A DNA stretch of 64,000 nt from NCBI RefSeq assembly GCF_018595715.1, contig NZ_JAHEOJ010000020.1, positions 806,001-870,000 on the forward strand. Direction: 5' to 3'. The DNA comes from Glaciecola sp. XM2 (GTDB lineage Bacteria; Pseudomonadota; Gammaproteobacteria; Enterobacterales; Alteromonadaceae). Made by a program: the position numbers and the translations under genes. Numbering within the stretch: position 1 is the first letter of the stretch; each line of letters opens with the position of its first letter. Below the pieces are notes generated by a model that saw only the letters and a program-made list of their open reading frames with translations, ran no database searches and was not told the origin of the DNA. Positions 28,192 to 36,619 of the stretch are shown here, one piece after another.

Positions 28192-28848
28192 ATGAGCCTT
28201 AAACTTTATGGATATTGGCGCTCATCTGCCAGTTATCGTGTGCGTATTGCGCTTAATCTTAAGCAGTTAGAATACACCTATATTCCAGTGCATCTGGTAA
28301 ACGGCGGTGGCGAGCAAAACAGTGATGATTATCAACGTTTAAACCCGAGCAAGCTGGTGCCGACCTTAGTGGATGATGACGCTGATATTACCCTAAATCA
28401 ATCGATGGCGATTATTGAATATCTTGATGAAAAATTCCCAGACATATCACCATTAATGCCAAAACATGCACAAGATCGTGCGCGAGTGAGATCGCTGTCA
28501 CAAGATATCGCTTGCGATACGCAGCCGTTGGTCAACCTGCGCGTCTTGCAGCAACTCAAGTCTGAATATGGGGCGTCTGAGGAGCAAGTTAGAAAATGGG
28601 TACAGCATTGGGCAAACCGCACCTTTGCGGCACTGTCTAAAAAGCTTGAAACCAGAGCAGGAAAGTTCTCATATGGATATCAGGTAACGCTGATTGATTT
28701 GTGCTTAGTGCCACAAGTGTATAGCGCCATTCGTTTCGGTGTCGATATGCAAGAATTCCCACTTATCGATAAGATCTACAAAAATTGTTTAGCGCTCGAA
28801 GCTTTCGCTCAGGCGGCCCCTGAAGTGCAAATAGATGCTGCGCCATAA
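28192..28848 (+). CDS. maiA: Maleylacetoacetate isomerase
   Basis: Zeta-class glutathione S-transferase that isomerises maleylacetoacetate to fumarylacetoacetate in tyrosine breakdown. The N-terminal thioredoxin fold starts with YWRSSASYRVRIALNLK, holding the Ser-rich active-site motif (SSxSxRVR). NQSMAIIEYLDE is the glutathione-contact segment. The 218 residues are full length. It is 21 bp from tyrR. Confidence 0.95.
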   Translation: MSLKLYGYWRSSASYRVRIALNLKQLEYTYIPVHLVNGGGEQNSDDYQRLNPSKLVPTLVDDDADITLNQSMAIIEYLDEKFPDISPLMPKHAQDRARVRSLSQDIACDTQPLVNLRVLQQLKSEYGASEEQVRKWVQHWANRTFAALSKKLETRAGKFSYGYQVTLIDLCLVPQVYSAIRFGVDMQEFPLIDKIYKNCLALEAFAQAAPEVQIDAAP

Positions 28849-28885
28849 GCTCTGGTGGATATACCAGTGCTAGGCGCAGTAAATG

Positions 28886-29368
28886 TTATAGCGGTAAAGC
28901 CGTGGTTATTTTTACCTGTTTGAGCGCAAATGTAGAGCTGAGATGGTCAACAAGCGGAAGGCTGGTGAGTTTGGTTTTAAGTAGCATCTCATATTCTTCG
29001 ATGCTTCTTACAATGACTTTTAGCAAATAGTCTTTGTCACCACTGGTAGTATGACACTCTATAATTTCTTCAATATCCTGAACTGCGGTTTCAAATTTTG
29101 TTAGAGAATCGCCATCGTGGTTTTTCAATGTGACGTAGATAAAAACCGATACACCCAGATTGAGTTTTTTCGCATCTAGCAGCGTCACTTTTTGTTTGAT
29201 GATGCCGTCGGCTTCCATTCTTTTAACACGCCGCCAACAAGGTGTATGCGATAGTCCCACATATTGAGAGAGCTCGGCCATAGAGACGGTCGCATCTTTT
29301 TGCATTACCCTTAAAATTTCACGGTCAAATTTATCTAGTTTCATATTACGCTTATATATGTTGTCCAT
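28886..29368 (-). CDS. Lrp/AsnC family transcriptional regulator
   Basis: DNA-binding regulator with an N-terminal winged HTH (DREILRVMQKDATVSMAELS then LSHTPCWRRVKRME) and a C-terminal RAM/ACT-like effector domain. The start could be the ATG at 29368 or the one at 29344 (MKLDKFDREIL), the latter nearer the family start; neither has a strong ribosome-binding site. It is divergent from the leucine dehydrogenase gene across 220 bp containing two palindromes, so local control of that gene (BkdR-like) is the natural inference. Confidence 0.9.
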   Translation of the reverse strand: MDNIYKRNMKLDKFDREILRVMQKDATVSMAELSQYVGLSHTPCWRRVKRMEADGIIKQKVTLLDAKKLNLGVSVFIYVTLKNHDGDSLTKFETAVQDIEEIIECHTTSGDKDYLLKVIVRSIEEYEMLLKTKLTSLPLVDHLSSTFALKQVKITTALPL

Positions 29369-29403
29369 GCTGTGTCGCTTTTATGCAAAGTTTAACAAGC
29401 TTG

Positions 29404-29419
29404 TTCATGAAAACATGAA
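29404..29419. promoter_or_regulatory. Palindrome in the lrp-like/leucine dehydrogenase intergenic region
   Basis: TTCATG-AAAA-CATGAA, perfect 6-bp arms. Candidate operator for the adjacent Lrp-type regulator. Confidence 0.4.
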
Positions 29420-29439
29420 TTTTTTATTTAGTCTCATAT

Positions 29440-29459
29440 TATAGGATGGATATCCTATA
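29440..29459. promoter_or_regulatory. Second palindrome in the same intergenic region
   Basis: TATAGGAT-GGAT-ATCCTATA, perfect 8-bp arms, 36 bp from the first palindrome. It lies about 130 bp upstream of the dehydrogenase start. Confidence 0.5.
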
Positions 29460-29588
29460 AAGTGGAAACAATAAAAATATAATTTTAGCATTTAATTCTT
29501 CTCACCTGTGTTTATTGCAATACATGTCCTCCGTCATCTCAAGTAACATGAGACAATAATAAAATCTTAATGCATAAAAGGTAGTGCC

Positions 29589-30638
29589 ATGTCCTTGTTT
29601 GAACACGCTGATTTTGACCAACACGAACAAGTTTCATTTTTTCACGATAAAGAGTCCGGCCTAAAAGCGATCATCGCAGTACATAACACCAAACTTGGCG
29701 CCAGTTTAGGGGGCTGCAGAATGTGGCCTTATGCTAGCTCCCAAGAGGCCTTAACCGATGTATTGAGACTGTCCAGTGGCATGACATATAAAGCGGCACT
29801 TGCAGGTCTTCCGCAAGGGGGCGGTAAAGCGGTTATTATTGGTAATCCACGCAGTGATAAAACCCAGCAATTGATGTATGCGATGGGTAAAGCAGTAGAT
29901 ACTTTTAAAGGTCAATACGTGATTGCCGAAGACTCCGGCATCAGCGTGCAAGATCTACAGTTTATGGCGACACAAAGTCATCATGTTGCAGGAACATCCG
30001 CAAAGTTCGCTTACGATGGTAGTCCGGCTGACGGCAATCCTGCGCCCTCTACCGCCTACGGCGTATTTATGGGTCTTAAAGCAGCTGTAGAGCATGCAAC
30101 GGGCAGCGACCTAAACGGTAAAACGGTCGCAATCCAGGGGGTTGGGCATGTTGGATTGCGATTGGCGCGGCATTTGAAAAATGCCGGTGCGAATCTGATT
30201 GTGGCAGATATATTCGCTGAGGGCTTAGAGATAGCAAAGAATGAGCTAGGCGCGACGGTCGTCGATCCCAATGACATTCATGCAGTCGATGCTGATGTTT
30301 TTGCGCCATGTGCAATGGGCGGGGCTATTAATAACGCCAGCTTGTCACAAATAAAAGCAAAGATTATTGCGGGTGCGGCGAACAATCAGCTGGCCACACC
30401 AGAGATGGACGTGTTGCTTAAGCAAAGAGGCATAACGTATGTGCCGGATTATCTGATTAATGCTGGCGGTATCATTGATATTTTTCATCAACGCAATGAC
30501 AGTACAGCCGAAAAAATGCGCGCACAACTTGAGCAGATTGGTCAGACTGTGAAACTCATTTTGGGTCGCGCACAAGCGGAAGATTTACCGACGGGTCAAG
30601 TCGCTAACCAAATTGCAGAAGAAAAATTTCGCGCTTAA
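29589..30638 (+). CDS. ldh: Leucine dehydrogenase (Glu/Leu/Phe/Val dehydrogenase family)
   Basis: NAD-dependent oxidative deaminase of branched-chain amino acids (leucine to 2-oxoisocaproate). At 349 residues it matches leucine and valine dehydrogenases rather than the larger glutamate enzymes. LGGCRMWPY, Lys68 in SGMTYKAALAG and Lys80 in LPQGGGKAVI are the substrate and catalytic residues; GVGHVG is the nucleotide-binding loop. The start ATG follows AGGTAGTGCC. It is monocistronic, followed by the 4.5S RNA gene, and probably controlled by the divergent Lrp-type gene. Confidence 0.93.
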   Translation: MSLFEHADFDQHEQVSFFHDKESGLKAIIAVHNTKLGASLGGCRMWPYASSQEALTDVLRLSSGMTYKAALAGLPQGGGKAVIIGNPRSDKTQQLMYAMGKAVDTFKGQYVIAEDSGISVQDLQFMATQSHHVAGTSAKFAYDGSPADGNPAPSTAYGVFMGLKAAVEHATGSDLNGKTVAIQGVGHVGLRLARHLKNAGANLIVADIFAEGLEIAKNELGATVVDPNDIHAVDADVFAPCAMGGAINNASLSQIKAKIIAGAANNQLATPEMDVLLKQRGITYVPDYLINAGGIIDIFHQRNDSTAEKMRAQLEQIGQTVKLILGRAQAEDLPTGQVANQIAEEKFRA

Positions 30639-30651
30639 CGAGGTTGGAGGC

Positions 30652-30680
30652 TTGCAAGCGATTGGCTAAATCGTCATAAT
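30652..30680 (+). promoter_or_regulatory. Predicted sigma-70 promoter of the 4.5S RNA gene
   Basis: TTGCAA at 30652-30657 and CATAAT at 30675-30680, 17 bp apart. Transcription would start near 30687, leaving a leader of about 40 nt before the mature RNA, consistent with RNase P processing of the precursor as in E. coli. Confidence 0.65.
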
Positions 30681-30725
30681 GCGCACCTCGTTTTAAAGGG
30701 GTATTACCTTTGAAGCGATTACTGC

Positions 30726-30834
30726 GGTGAACCCTGGTTCTCCCGCAATGATAACTTGGGAATCCGGTCAGGCCTGGAAGGGAGCAGCCGTACTAAGGGA
30801 CTCATGTGCCGGGAAGTGGCTGGGGTTTGCCACC
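30726..30834 (+). ncRNA. ffs: 4.5S signal recognition particle RNA
   Basis: Small SRP RNA that pairs with Ffh to target inner-membrane proteins. The conserved apical domain is clear: GGTCAGGCCTGGAAGGGAGC with the GGAA tetraloop region and AGCAGCC. The long stem is formed by TTCTCCCGCA and TGCCGGGAA, and the termini GGTGAACCC and GGGTTTGCCACC pair. The ends are placed by this terminal pairing and could be a few bases off. Confidence 0.93.
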
Positions 30835-30841
30835 ATCACTT

Positions 30842-31123
30842 TTAGTTTGTCTTGTCTTTTACAAAATGCGTTTGCAAATACTCGCTAGCAGACTGTATTG
30901 CTTTGACTATATTCATTTCCATCTGTTGGCGTTCACTGCCAGGTAAATAAAATGCCATATCCACTTCGTGACGAATGTATCTCGGCGGAAGTTGGTTAAG
31001 TACTAAGCAGGTTAAGTCAGCTAAATAGTCTGGGTCACTGTTTGTTTTTTCGATCTCCATCGCATCGAGCTTTTCCAGAACCAACTGTTCATAATAGTTA
31101 TGAATATCATTGTCTAATTTCAA
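30842..31123 (-). CDS. ComFB family protein
   Basis: Small protein of 93 residues resembling the late-competence protein ComFB family. Features include HNYYEQLVLEKLDAM near the start and DPDYLADLTCLVLNQLPPRYIRHEVDMAFYLP cut here as DYLADLTCLVLNQLPPRY plus HEVDMAFYL. The pattern of an N-terminal helix, a cysteine within LTCLVLN, and the LPPRY turn is typical. The family's exact function is uncertain; some ComFB-like proteins in other bacteria bind cyclic dinucleotides. It converges on ffs with only 7 bp between and has no competence neighbours. Confidence 0.75.
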   Translation of the reverse strand: MKLDNDIHNYYEQLVLEKLDAMEIEKTNSDPDYLADLTCLVLNQLPPRYIRHEVDMAFYLPGSERQQMEMNIVKAIQSASEYLQTHFVKDKTN

Positions 31124-31567
31124 AATGTGACTCCTGCTCTTGTTGGGAAATGTAACTGTTGTTTAGATTATCGACCAATTCACCCGATGCTTGAACGAAT
31201 CTCTGCCTGCAAAGCTACTAATTTAGCGTTATCAGCATCTCATAAATATCGTCTTTATAGGGCATTTTCGCCAATATTTTTTTGCCGTTTAGAAACTGAT
31301 AAAAGTTATATAACAAGCACATATGTCATTTTTGTTACACGGTAAGTACGAATTGCTTCATTTCATTGGGCTTAAAAATTTCTAAACCACGTTAAAATAA
31401 TGTCAAATTAAACTACCGGATAGCGTTCGGTGTTCTTGACTTTTATGTAACATCCTGTGACTATTTGCGCATTACCCTGTGTTAAACGGGTAACATAACG
31501 AATAACAATAAGTGCAATGGCTCAATGTCATTTGTAGCATTTTAATGAATATTAAACGGTTGGGAAT
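31124..31567. other. 444-bp intergenic region upstream of the TonB2-like operon
   Basis: No credible gene; a 72-codon frame at 31127 looks like chance. A TTGACT at 31436-31441 is a possible -35 but has only a poor -10 (GACTAT). The stretch 31481-31500 (GTTAAACGGGTAACATAACG) is AT-rich and could be near the start of transcription. I see no convincing Fur box here. Confidence 0.5.
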
Positions 31568-32341
31568 ATGTCCAAAATGAGCAAGAGAACTCAAATAGCT
31601 GCTTGTATGATGGGTGCGTTAGCGCTGTCAGCAACCAGTATTGCATTCGCAGGCCCGCTTGAAGAAATACAGAATGAAGAACGTAAAATTCAAGTCGCAG
31701 CTGCTAAATCACAAGAAAAAATTAACGGTTTGTTTGAACAGTCGCAAGAGTTGTTGATTGAATATCGTGCGGTGGTTGACCAGACTGAAAACTTAAAGGT
31801 TTACAATGACTATCTTGCTGGTCTTGTATCTGACCAACAGCGTGTAATTGATTCATTGCAACGCCAAATAGACTCAATCGACGAAACTAAGCAAAATATC
31901 GTGCCGTTAATGTACCGCATGATTGACAGCCTTGAGCAGTTTATTCGCTTAGATGTTCCAATCAATTTGCAAGAGCGTCTTGCTCGAGTAGACAGACTTC
32001 GCGATCTAATGACGCGCTCTGATGTTACCGTTTCTGAGCAGTTCCGCTTAGTCATTGATGCTTATTCAATTGAAAACCAATACGGTCGTACTATTCAATC
32101 TTACGATGGCACTATCGATGTTGGTGGTACACAAGTCTCTGTAGATTTCTTTAACTTAGGTCGTACTGCATTGCTGGCACTGACGTTGGACCAATCCACG
32201 GCATATGCTTGGGATAACGAAGCGCGCCAGTGGGAAGAACTTGGTGGTGAGTACCTAGATTCTACTATTACAGCAGTAAGAATGGCACAAGGTCTTGTTC
32301 CAGAAGATCTTATTAAACTACCTATCAGAGCAGCGGAGTAA
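31568..32341 (+). CDS. DUF3450 periplasmic coiled-coil protein of the TonB2-like operon
   Basis: Secreted protein of 257 residues with a signal peptide (cleavage near IAFA-GPLEE). Most of the mature N-terminal half is coiled coil (EERKIQVAAAKSQEKINGLF, then DQQRVIDSLQRQIDSID). DUF3450 proteins are repeatedly found at the head of ExbB/ExbD/TonB operons in marine gammaproteobacteria; the molecular role is not established. It is followed after 6 bp by the TtpC-like gene, so it is probably part of the energy-transfer machine. Confidence 0.85.
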   Translation: MSKMSKRTQIAACMMGALALSATSIAFAGPLEEIQNEERKIQVAAAKSQEKINGLFEQSQELLIEYRAVVDQTENLKVYNDYLAGLVSDQQRVIDSLQRQIDSIDETKQNIVPLMYRMIDSLEQFIRLDVPINLQERLARVDRLRDLMTRSDVTVSEQFRLVIDAYSIENQYGRTIQSYDGTIDVGGTQVSVDFFNLGRTALLALTLDQSTAYAWDNEARQWEELGGEYLDSTITAVRMAQGLVPEDLIKLPIRAAE

Positions 32342-32347
32342 GGGTTA

Positions 32348-33727
32348 ATGAAAACAACAATAAAAGCACTTATCGCTACAGCATCAATAGCTTTGGTATC
32401 TGGTTTAGCGTCAGCGCAAACACCGGCTACTCTTGACCAACTGCTGGAGCAAGTAAAAAGAGATCGTATTTCAGAACAACGCATAAACGAAGCGCGCGAG
32501 CGTGAGTTTATGGATGAGCGTGCTGACAAGCAGGCTTTGCTTCGTGCTGCTGAAGCGGCATTAAGAGCGGAAGAGCAGCGAGGCGATCGTCTTGCAGCGC
32601 AGTTCGCAGCAAATGAACAAACTTTAAGTGACAAAGAAATCGAGCTAGAACAAGCTACCGGAACATTGGGTGAAATGTTCGGTGTTGTGCGTCAGGCATC
32701 TGCCGATGCGTACGGTGTGATTTCTACCTCAATCGTAAGCGCACAATTCCCAGGTCGCGAAGCGTTTCTTGCCGAAATGGCAAATGATGCTAAAGGACTT
32801 CCAAACATTCGTGAGCTTGAAGAATTATGGTTAGCGCTTCAAACCGAAATGACAGAGTCTGGTAAAATCGCTCGTTTTACTACCGAAGTAGTGGACTTAA
32901 ACGGCGGTGCGACTACTCAAGAAGTTGTGCGTATAGGAACGTTCAACCTAGTGGGTGAGCAAGGTTACCTAACGTTCAATGACCAAGACGGTCGTGTACA
33001 ACCTTTAGGGCGTCAGCCAGAAGGCTTCCAGGTATCTAGTACCCAAGATTTGATTGGCGCGAGCAGCGGAATCGTCGCTACTTTCGTTGACCCATCACGT
33101 GGCGCAATACTTGAGCTATTCAAACAAAAAGCAACGTTAAGTGAGCGTTATCATGCAGGTGGTATCGTAGGTTACATCATTACTGTAATGCTGATTATCG
33201 GCTTACTTATTGGCCTATGGAAAATCGTATCGCTTACCGCTGTTGGTTCTAAAATGAAGAGTCAGTTGAATAACATCGACAATCCTTCAAACAAAAACCC
33301 TCTCGGGCGTATCCTTACGGTTTATCAAGCTAACAAGACGGTTGACTCAGAAAGCTTAGAGCTTAAGCTCGACGAAGCAATCTTGAAAGAGTTGCCGCGC
33401 ATTGAAGCTGGTATCAACATCATCAAGATTTTTGCAGCGATAGCTCCATTACTTGGTCTACTTGGTACGGTACTTGGTATGATTGCAACCTTCCAACAAA
33501 TCACATTGTTCGGTACAGGTGACCCACGCATCATGGCAGGTTCTATTTCAATGGCACTTGTAACGACAGCTCAAGGTATTATCGCGGCATTACCGCTTAT
33601 CCTTATGCACAGCGTTGTTGCAGGAAGAAGTAAGTCTATCGTACACATTCTTGATGAGCAGACTGCTGGTATCATTGCTCAGCATGCAGAATCTTCTAAA
33701 GGCTCTGCGAATTCAGGGAGTATGTAA
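32348..33727 (+). CDS. ttpC: TtpC-like MotA/TolQ/ExbB family protein
   Basis: Large ExbB-like protein (459 residues) known from TonB2 systems of Vibrio, where TtpC is required along with ExbB2, ExbD2 and TonB2. It has a signal peptide (ending ASAQ), a periplasmic coiled coil with many Arg and Glu (about residues 30-110), and a C-terminal MotA/TolQ/ExbB domain with LLGTVLGMIATFQQ and the SMALVTTAQGIIAALPLIL helix. It lies in an operon with 2 bp to the next gene. Confidence 0.9.
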   Translation: MKTTIKALIATASIALVSGLASAQTPATLDQLLEQVKRDRISEQRINEAREREFMDERADKQALLRAAEAALRAEEQRGDRLAAQFAANEQTLSDKEIELEQATGTLGEMFGVVRQASADAYGVISTSIVSAQFPGREAFLAEMANDAKGLPNIRELEELWLALQTEMTESGKIARFTTEVVDLNGGATTQEVVRIGTFNLVGEQGYLTFNDQDGRVQPLGRQPEGFQVSSTQDLIGASSGIVATFVDPSRGAILELFKQKATLSERYHAGGIVGYIITVMLIIGLLIGLWKIVSLTAVGSKMKSQLNNIDNPSNKNPLGRILTVYQANKTVDSESLELKLDEAILKELPRIEAGINIIKIFAAIAPLLGLLGTVLGMIATFQQITLFGTGDPRIMAGSISMALVTTAQGIIAALPLILMHSVVAGRSKSIVHILDEQTAGIIAQHAESSKGSANSGSM

Positions 33728-33729
33728 TT

Positions 33730-34254
33730 ATGTTATACCTGATTGGATTATGGGAATCTGTCAGGGAATTCATTGCTACCGGTGGCGACGTTTTATACTT
33801 CGTCGCTGCCGCGCTCTTCATGATGTGGGTATTAATGATAGAGCGGTATTGGTATTTAACGTCGGTCTTTCCAACCGTAAGAAAGCAAATTATATCTGAT
33901 TGGGAAGCTCGCTCTGACACTACCTCTTGGTACGCACACAGAATTCGCGATGCATGGATTTCTCAGGCGACAGATGCACTACAAGCAAGACTGTTAATAA
34001 TTAGAACTTTAGTTGCTATGTGTCCTCTAATAGGATTATTGGGAACCGTTACTGGGATGATTGGGGTGTTTGAAACCATGTCTACTCAAGGAACAGGTAA
34101 CCCACGTTTGATGGCAGCAGGCATATCTATGGCAACTATTCCAACTATGGCTGGAATGGTAGCGGCGCTTTCAGGTTTATTCTTTAGCTCACGTATTGAA
34201 GCTAAAGCAAAAATGCTGAAAGAGTCACTTGTTGATAGCATGCCACATCATTAA
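33730..34254 (+). CDS. exbB: ExbB-type proton channel protein
   Basis: Inner-membrane proton-channel subunit of 174 residues, short like ExbB2. Three transmembrane helices: VLYFVAAALFMMWVLMIERY near the N-terminus, then LVAMCPLIGLLGTVTGMIGVF and MAGMVAALSGLFFS. The conserved TVTGMI and the Thr residues lining the channel are present. It acts with the ExbD-like and TonB-like products encoded next. Confidence 0.93.
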   Translation: MLYLIGLWESVREFIATGGDVLYFVAAALFMMWVLMIERYWYLTSVFPTVRKQIISDWEARSDTTSWYAHRIRDAWISQATDALQARLLIIRTLVAMCPLIGLLGTVTGMIGVFETMSTQGTGNPRLMAAGISMATIPTMAGMVAALSGLFFSSRIEAKAKMLKESLVDSMPHH

Positions 34255-34265
34255 TAGAGGTTGTT

Positions 34266-34667
34266 ATGGGACGTAAAGTAAGAGAACCAGATGAAGATGC
34301 AGCGATTGATATGACGCCGATGCTAGACATCGTGTTTATCATGCTGATTTTCTTTATCGTGACGACTGTATTTGTTAAGCAGGCAGGTATCGAGGTTAAT
34401 AAGCCTGATGGTACGACCGCTGTGCAGTACAAAAATGCAAATATATTCATAGCGATTACAGAAGATGGTGACGTATGGATGGATCGCAGAGAAATTTCTG
34501 CAGATGCCGTTCGCGCAAATCTTGAAAAATTGTTGCTTGAACAACCTACTGATGTGGTGTTCATCCAAGCAGACCTTAAAGCGAAGCACGGACTTGTGGT
34601 TGAAGTGATGGACCAGGTTAAGGCAGCAGGTATTGATCGTGTTGCTGTAGCAGTGAGAGGCGAATAA
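34266..34667 (+). CDS. exbD: ExbD-type proton channel protein
   Basis: Biopolymer transport protein of 133 residues with a single N-terminal helix. DMTPMLDIVFIMLIFFIV holds the essential transmembrane aspartate. The periplasmic domain follows and ends with VMDQVKAAGIDRVAVAVRG, typical of ExbD. It is separated from tonB by one base. Confidence 0.94.
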   Translation: MGRKVREPDEDAAIDMTPMLDIVFIMLIFFIVTTVFVKQAGIEVNKPDGTTAVQYKNANIFIAITEDGDVWMDRREISADAVRANLEKLLLEQPTDVVFIQADLKAKHGLVVEVMDQVKAAGIDRVAVAVRGE

Positions 34668-34668
34668 C

Positions 34669-35283
34669 ATGGTAAGATTTCTAATATCCATTTTACTAGG
34701 CGCAGCGGTTGCATTTACGTTGTTCGTAGTGATGGCTAAGTTAGTTGAAAATACAGGTGAGCCTGGCGAAAAGCCACCACCGCCGCCGATTATTGATATT
34801 GTGATGAACGAGCCCGATGAAGAAGCAAATACTCGTGTTCGCACACCACCACCTCCTCCGCCACCGCCGCAAGAGCCACCAAAAATCGAAATGGTTGAGC
34901 CTGATGCAGCGGATGCTGATACAGATGGTTTCAGTCTTAGTATTCCAAGTGTTGATACAGGCGGTGTAGGCGTTAGCATTGGTGGTATTGGTGGAATGAT
35001 GCGCGATGGTGATGCGACCCCAATTGTTCGTATCGATCCAAAATATCCGCCGGAAGCAGCCAGAGACGGTAAAGAAGGTTGGGTGCTTTTGTCATTTACA
35101 ATTAACGAAGTTGGTGGTGTTGAAGACGTTGAAGTATTAGACGCTGACCCCCGTCGTATCTTTGACAGAGAAGCGAAGCGTGCACTACGTAAGTGGAAAT
35201 ATCGTCCGAAGGTTGTTGACGGAGTTGCTGAAAAACAACCAGGTCTTCAAGTACGTCTAGACTTTACGTTAGCAGGAGATTAA
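34669..35283 (+). CDS. tonB: TonB2-like energy transducer
   Basis: Transfers proton-motive energy to outer-membrane receptors. It has an N-terminal anchor helix (ISILLGAAVAFTLFVVMAKL), a short proline-rich spacer with runs of eight and four prolines, a glycine-rich stretch (GGVGVSIGGIGG), and a C-terminal TonB domain (PKYPPEAARDGKEGWVLLSF, then RKWKYRP). At 204 residues with a short spacer it resembles TonB2, not the longer classical TonB. The thiamin receptor encoded at 39391 is a plausible client. Confidence 0.93.
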   Translation: MVRFLISILLGAAVAFTLFVVMAKLVENTGEPGEKPPPPPIIDIVMNEPDEEANTRVRTPPPPPPPPQEPPKIEMVEPDAADADTDGFSLSIPSVDTGGVGVSIGGIGGMMRDGDATPIVRIDPKYPPEAARDGKEGWVLLSFTINEVGGVEDVEVLDADPRRIFDREAKRALRKWKYRPKVVDGVAEKQPGLQVRLDFTLAGD

Positions 35284-35285
35284 TT

Positions 35286-36560
35286 ATGAAATCGTTAAAA
35301 ATTACTCTCAAAGGCTCTCTTTTAGTGTGTTCGACGCTTGCACTTTGTGCCGCTGCGTCAAATGCTTTTGCGAGGCAGTCGGCCCCTATTATCTGTGACG
35401 GATATGAAGCGCCAAAAACCAAGCTGTTAGGCGAGAGAACCGGCCGAAGTCTGCAAGCTGCGCTAGAAGCTTATAATGAGGACCGTATTCCTGAATCTGT
35501 AGAGATTTTAAAGGAAATGAACCCTCGAGAGCCGTTTGATAAGGCATCTGTTGATCGGTTCTTAGGCCAAATATTGGTATCTATGGACGGTGATAATTTT
35601 GCTGAAGCTGGAAAGTTACTTGCAAGTGCAGCAAATAGCGGTGTGTTAAACGATCGAGACCAAGCGGATTTGTTGAAACTTAACGGTGATTTGTCTCTGC
35701 AAGAAGAGGACTATGAAGCAGCGATTGATTGGTATGATCGTTGGATGGAATTTACTTGTAAGAGCGACGCTAGTACGTATACCAAAATAGCTAAGGCTTA
35801 CACTGAATTAAAAGCATTTGATGACGTGTTAGTGGCTGCTGATAAAGCGATTGCTTTGCAAGAGAAACCAGATAAAAATCCCTATGCTTTGAAGGTTAAC
35901 GCGTTGCATGAACAGAAGAACTATGTGGGCGCGGTTGGCGTTGCTGAGATTCTGGTAGAGTTGTTTCCAGAAGAAAAGCAATGGTGGACACAGCTTGGTT
36001 TCTTTTACATGCTGATAGAAGACTATGAAAAAGCGTTAGCGACCTTCTCGGTGGCTTACAAACAGGGTTTCTTAACGAAAAAATCTGAGTACAAAGCGCT
36101 TATACAATTGTATGCATCTAATGAAATTCCACATAAGTCTGCAGAACTTCATCAGAAATATATGGAAGCTGGGATGGTTGAAAATGACGCTGGCGCATTA
36201 GCGACGCTTGCCAACACTCTCCATCAGGCGAAAGAGTTTAAAGAGGCTGCAGATTTTTACGGTAAAGCGGGTGCTATGGATAACGACCCTGAAAACTACC
36301 GTAAGCGAGGGGCATTGCTTCTTACTGCAGAAGATTATAAAGGTGCGGTTACTGCTCTTAACAAAGCATTAGAGTTAGGAACGCAAGACGAGTCGAAAGT
36401 ACATTTCTCGTTGATGGAAGCGCATTTTTATAACAATGACTTCCGCCAAGCAAATGTGCATGCCGAAGAAGCAAGAAAGGACCCAACGCTCAGAAGAAAT
36501 GCGAACGCATGGATTCCTTACATCAAAGAAAAAGCGAAAAACAGAGGCATTAACCTCTAG
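35286..36560 (+). CDS. TPR-repeat periplasmic protein of the TonB2-like operon
   Basis: Exported tetratricopeptide-repeat protein of 424 residues. The signal peptide ends near SNAFA. TPR-like motifs run through the body, for example YEAAIDWYDRWMEF, YEKALATFSVAYKQGF, FKEAADFYGKAGAMDNDPEN and YKGAVTALNKALELG. It starts 2 bp after tonB and ends at a terminator, so it closes the six-gene operon. The TPR protein is often seen in this arrangement, but its function is not established. Confidence 0.85.
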   Translation: MKSLKITLKGSLLVCSTLALCAAASNAFARQSAPIICDGYEAPKTKLLGERTGRSLQAALEAYNEDRIPESVEILKEMNPREPFDKASVDRFLGQILVSMDGDNFAEAGKLLASAANSGVLNDRDQADLLKLNGDLSLQEEDYEAAIDWYDRWMEFTCKSDASTYTKIAKAYTELKAFDDVLVAADKAIALQEKPDKNPYALKVNALHEQKNYVGAVGVAEILVELFPEEKQWWTQLGFFYMLIEDYEKALATFSVAYKQGFLTKKSEYKALIQLYASNEIPHKSAELHQKYMEAGMVENDAGALATLANTLHQAKEFKEAADFYGKAGAMDNDPENYRKRGALLLTAEDYKGAVTALNKALELGTQDESKVHFSLMEAHFYNNDFRQANVHAEEARKDPTLRRNANAWIPYIKEKAKNRGINL

Positions 36561-36576
36561 GTTATAACTTTGTATT

Positions 36577-36605
36577 AAAAAGCCTGCTCAATGCAGGCTT
36601 TTTTG
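36577..36605. terminator. Bidirectional rho-independent terminator
   Basis: AAAAAGCCTGC/GCAGGCTTTTT stem with a TCAAT loop, lying between the converging TPR gene and tmcA. A-rich on one side and T-rich on the other, so it can act both ways. Confidence 0.9.
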
Positions 36606-36619
36606 TTTGTGAATACAAC

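Noticed and set aside
32101-32634. 177-codon minus-strand ORF
   Set aside because: Antisense to the DUF3450 and ttpC genes; composition is that of a shadow frame.
34323-34979. 218-codon minus-strand ORF
   Set aside because: Antisense to exbD and tonB; its glycine-rich run is only the reverse of the proline codons of TonB.
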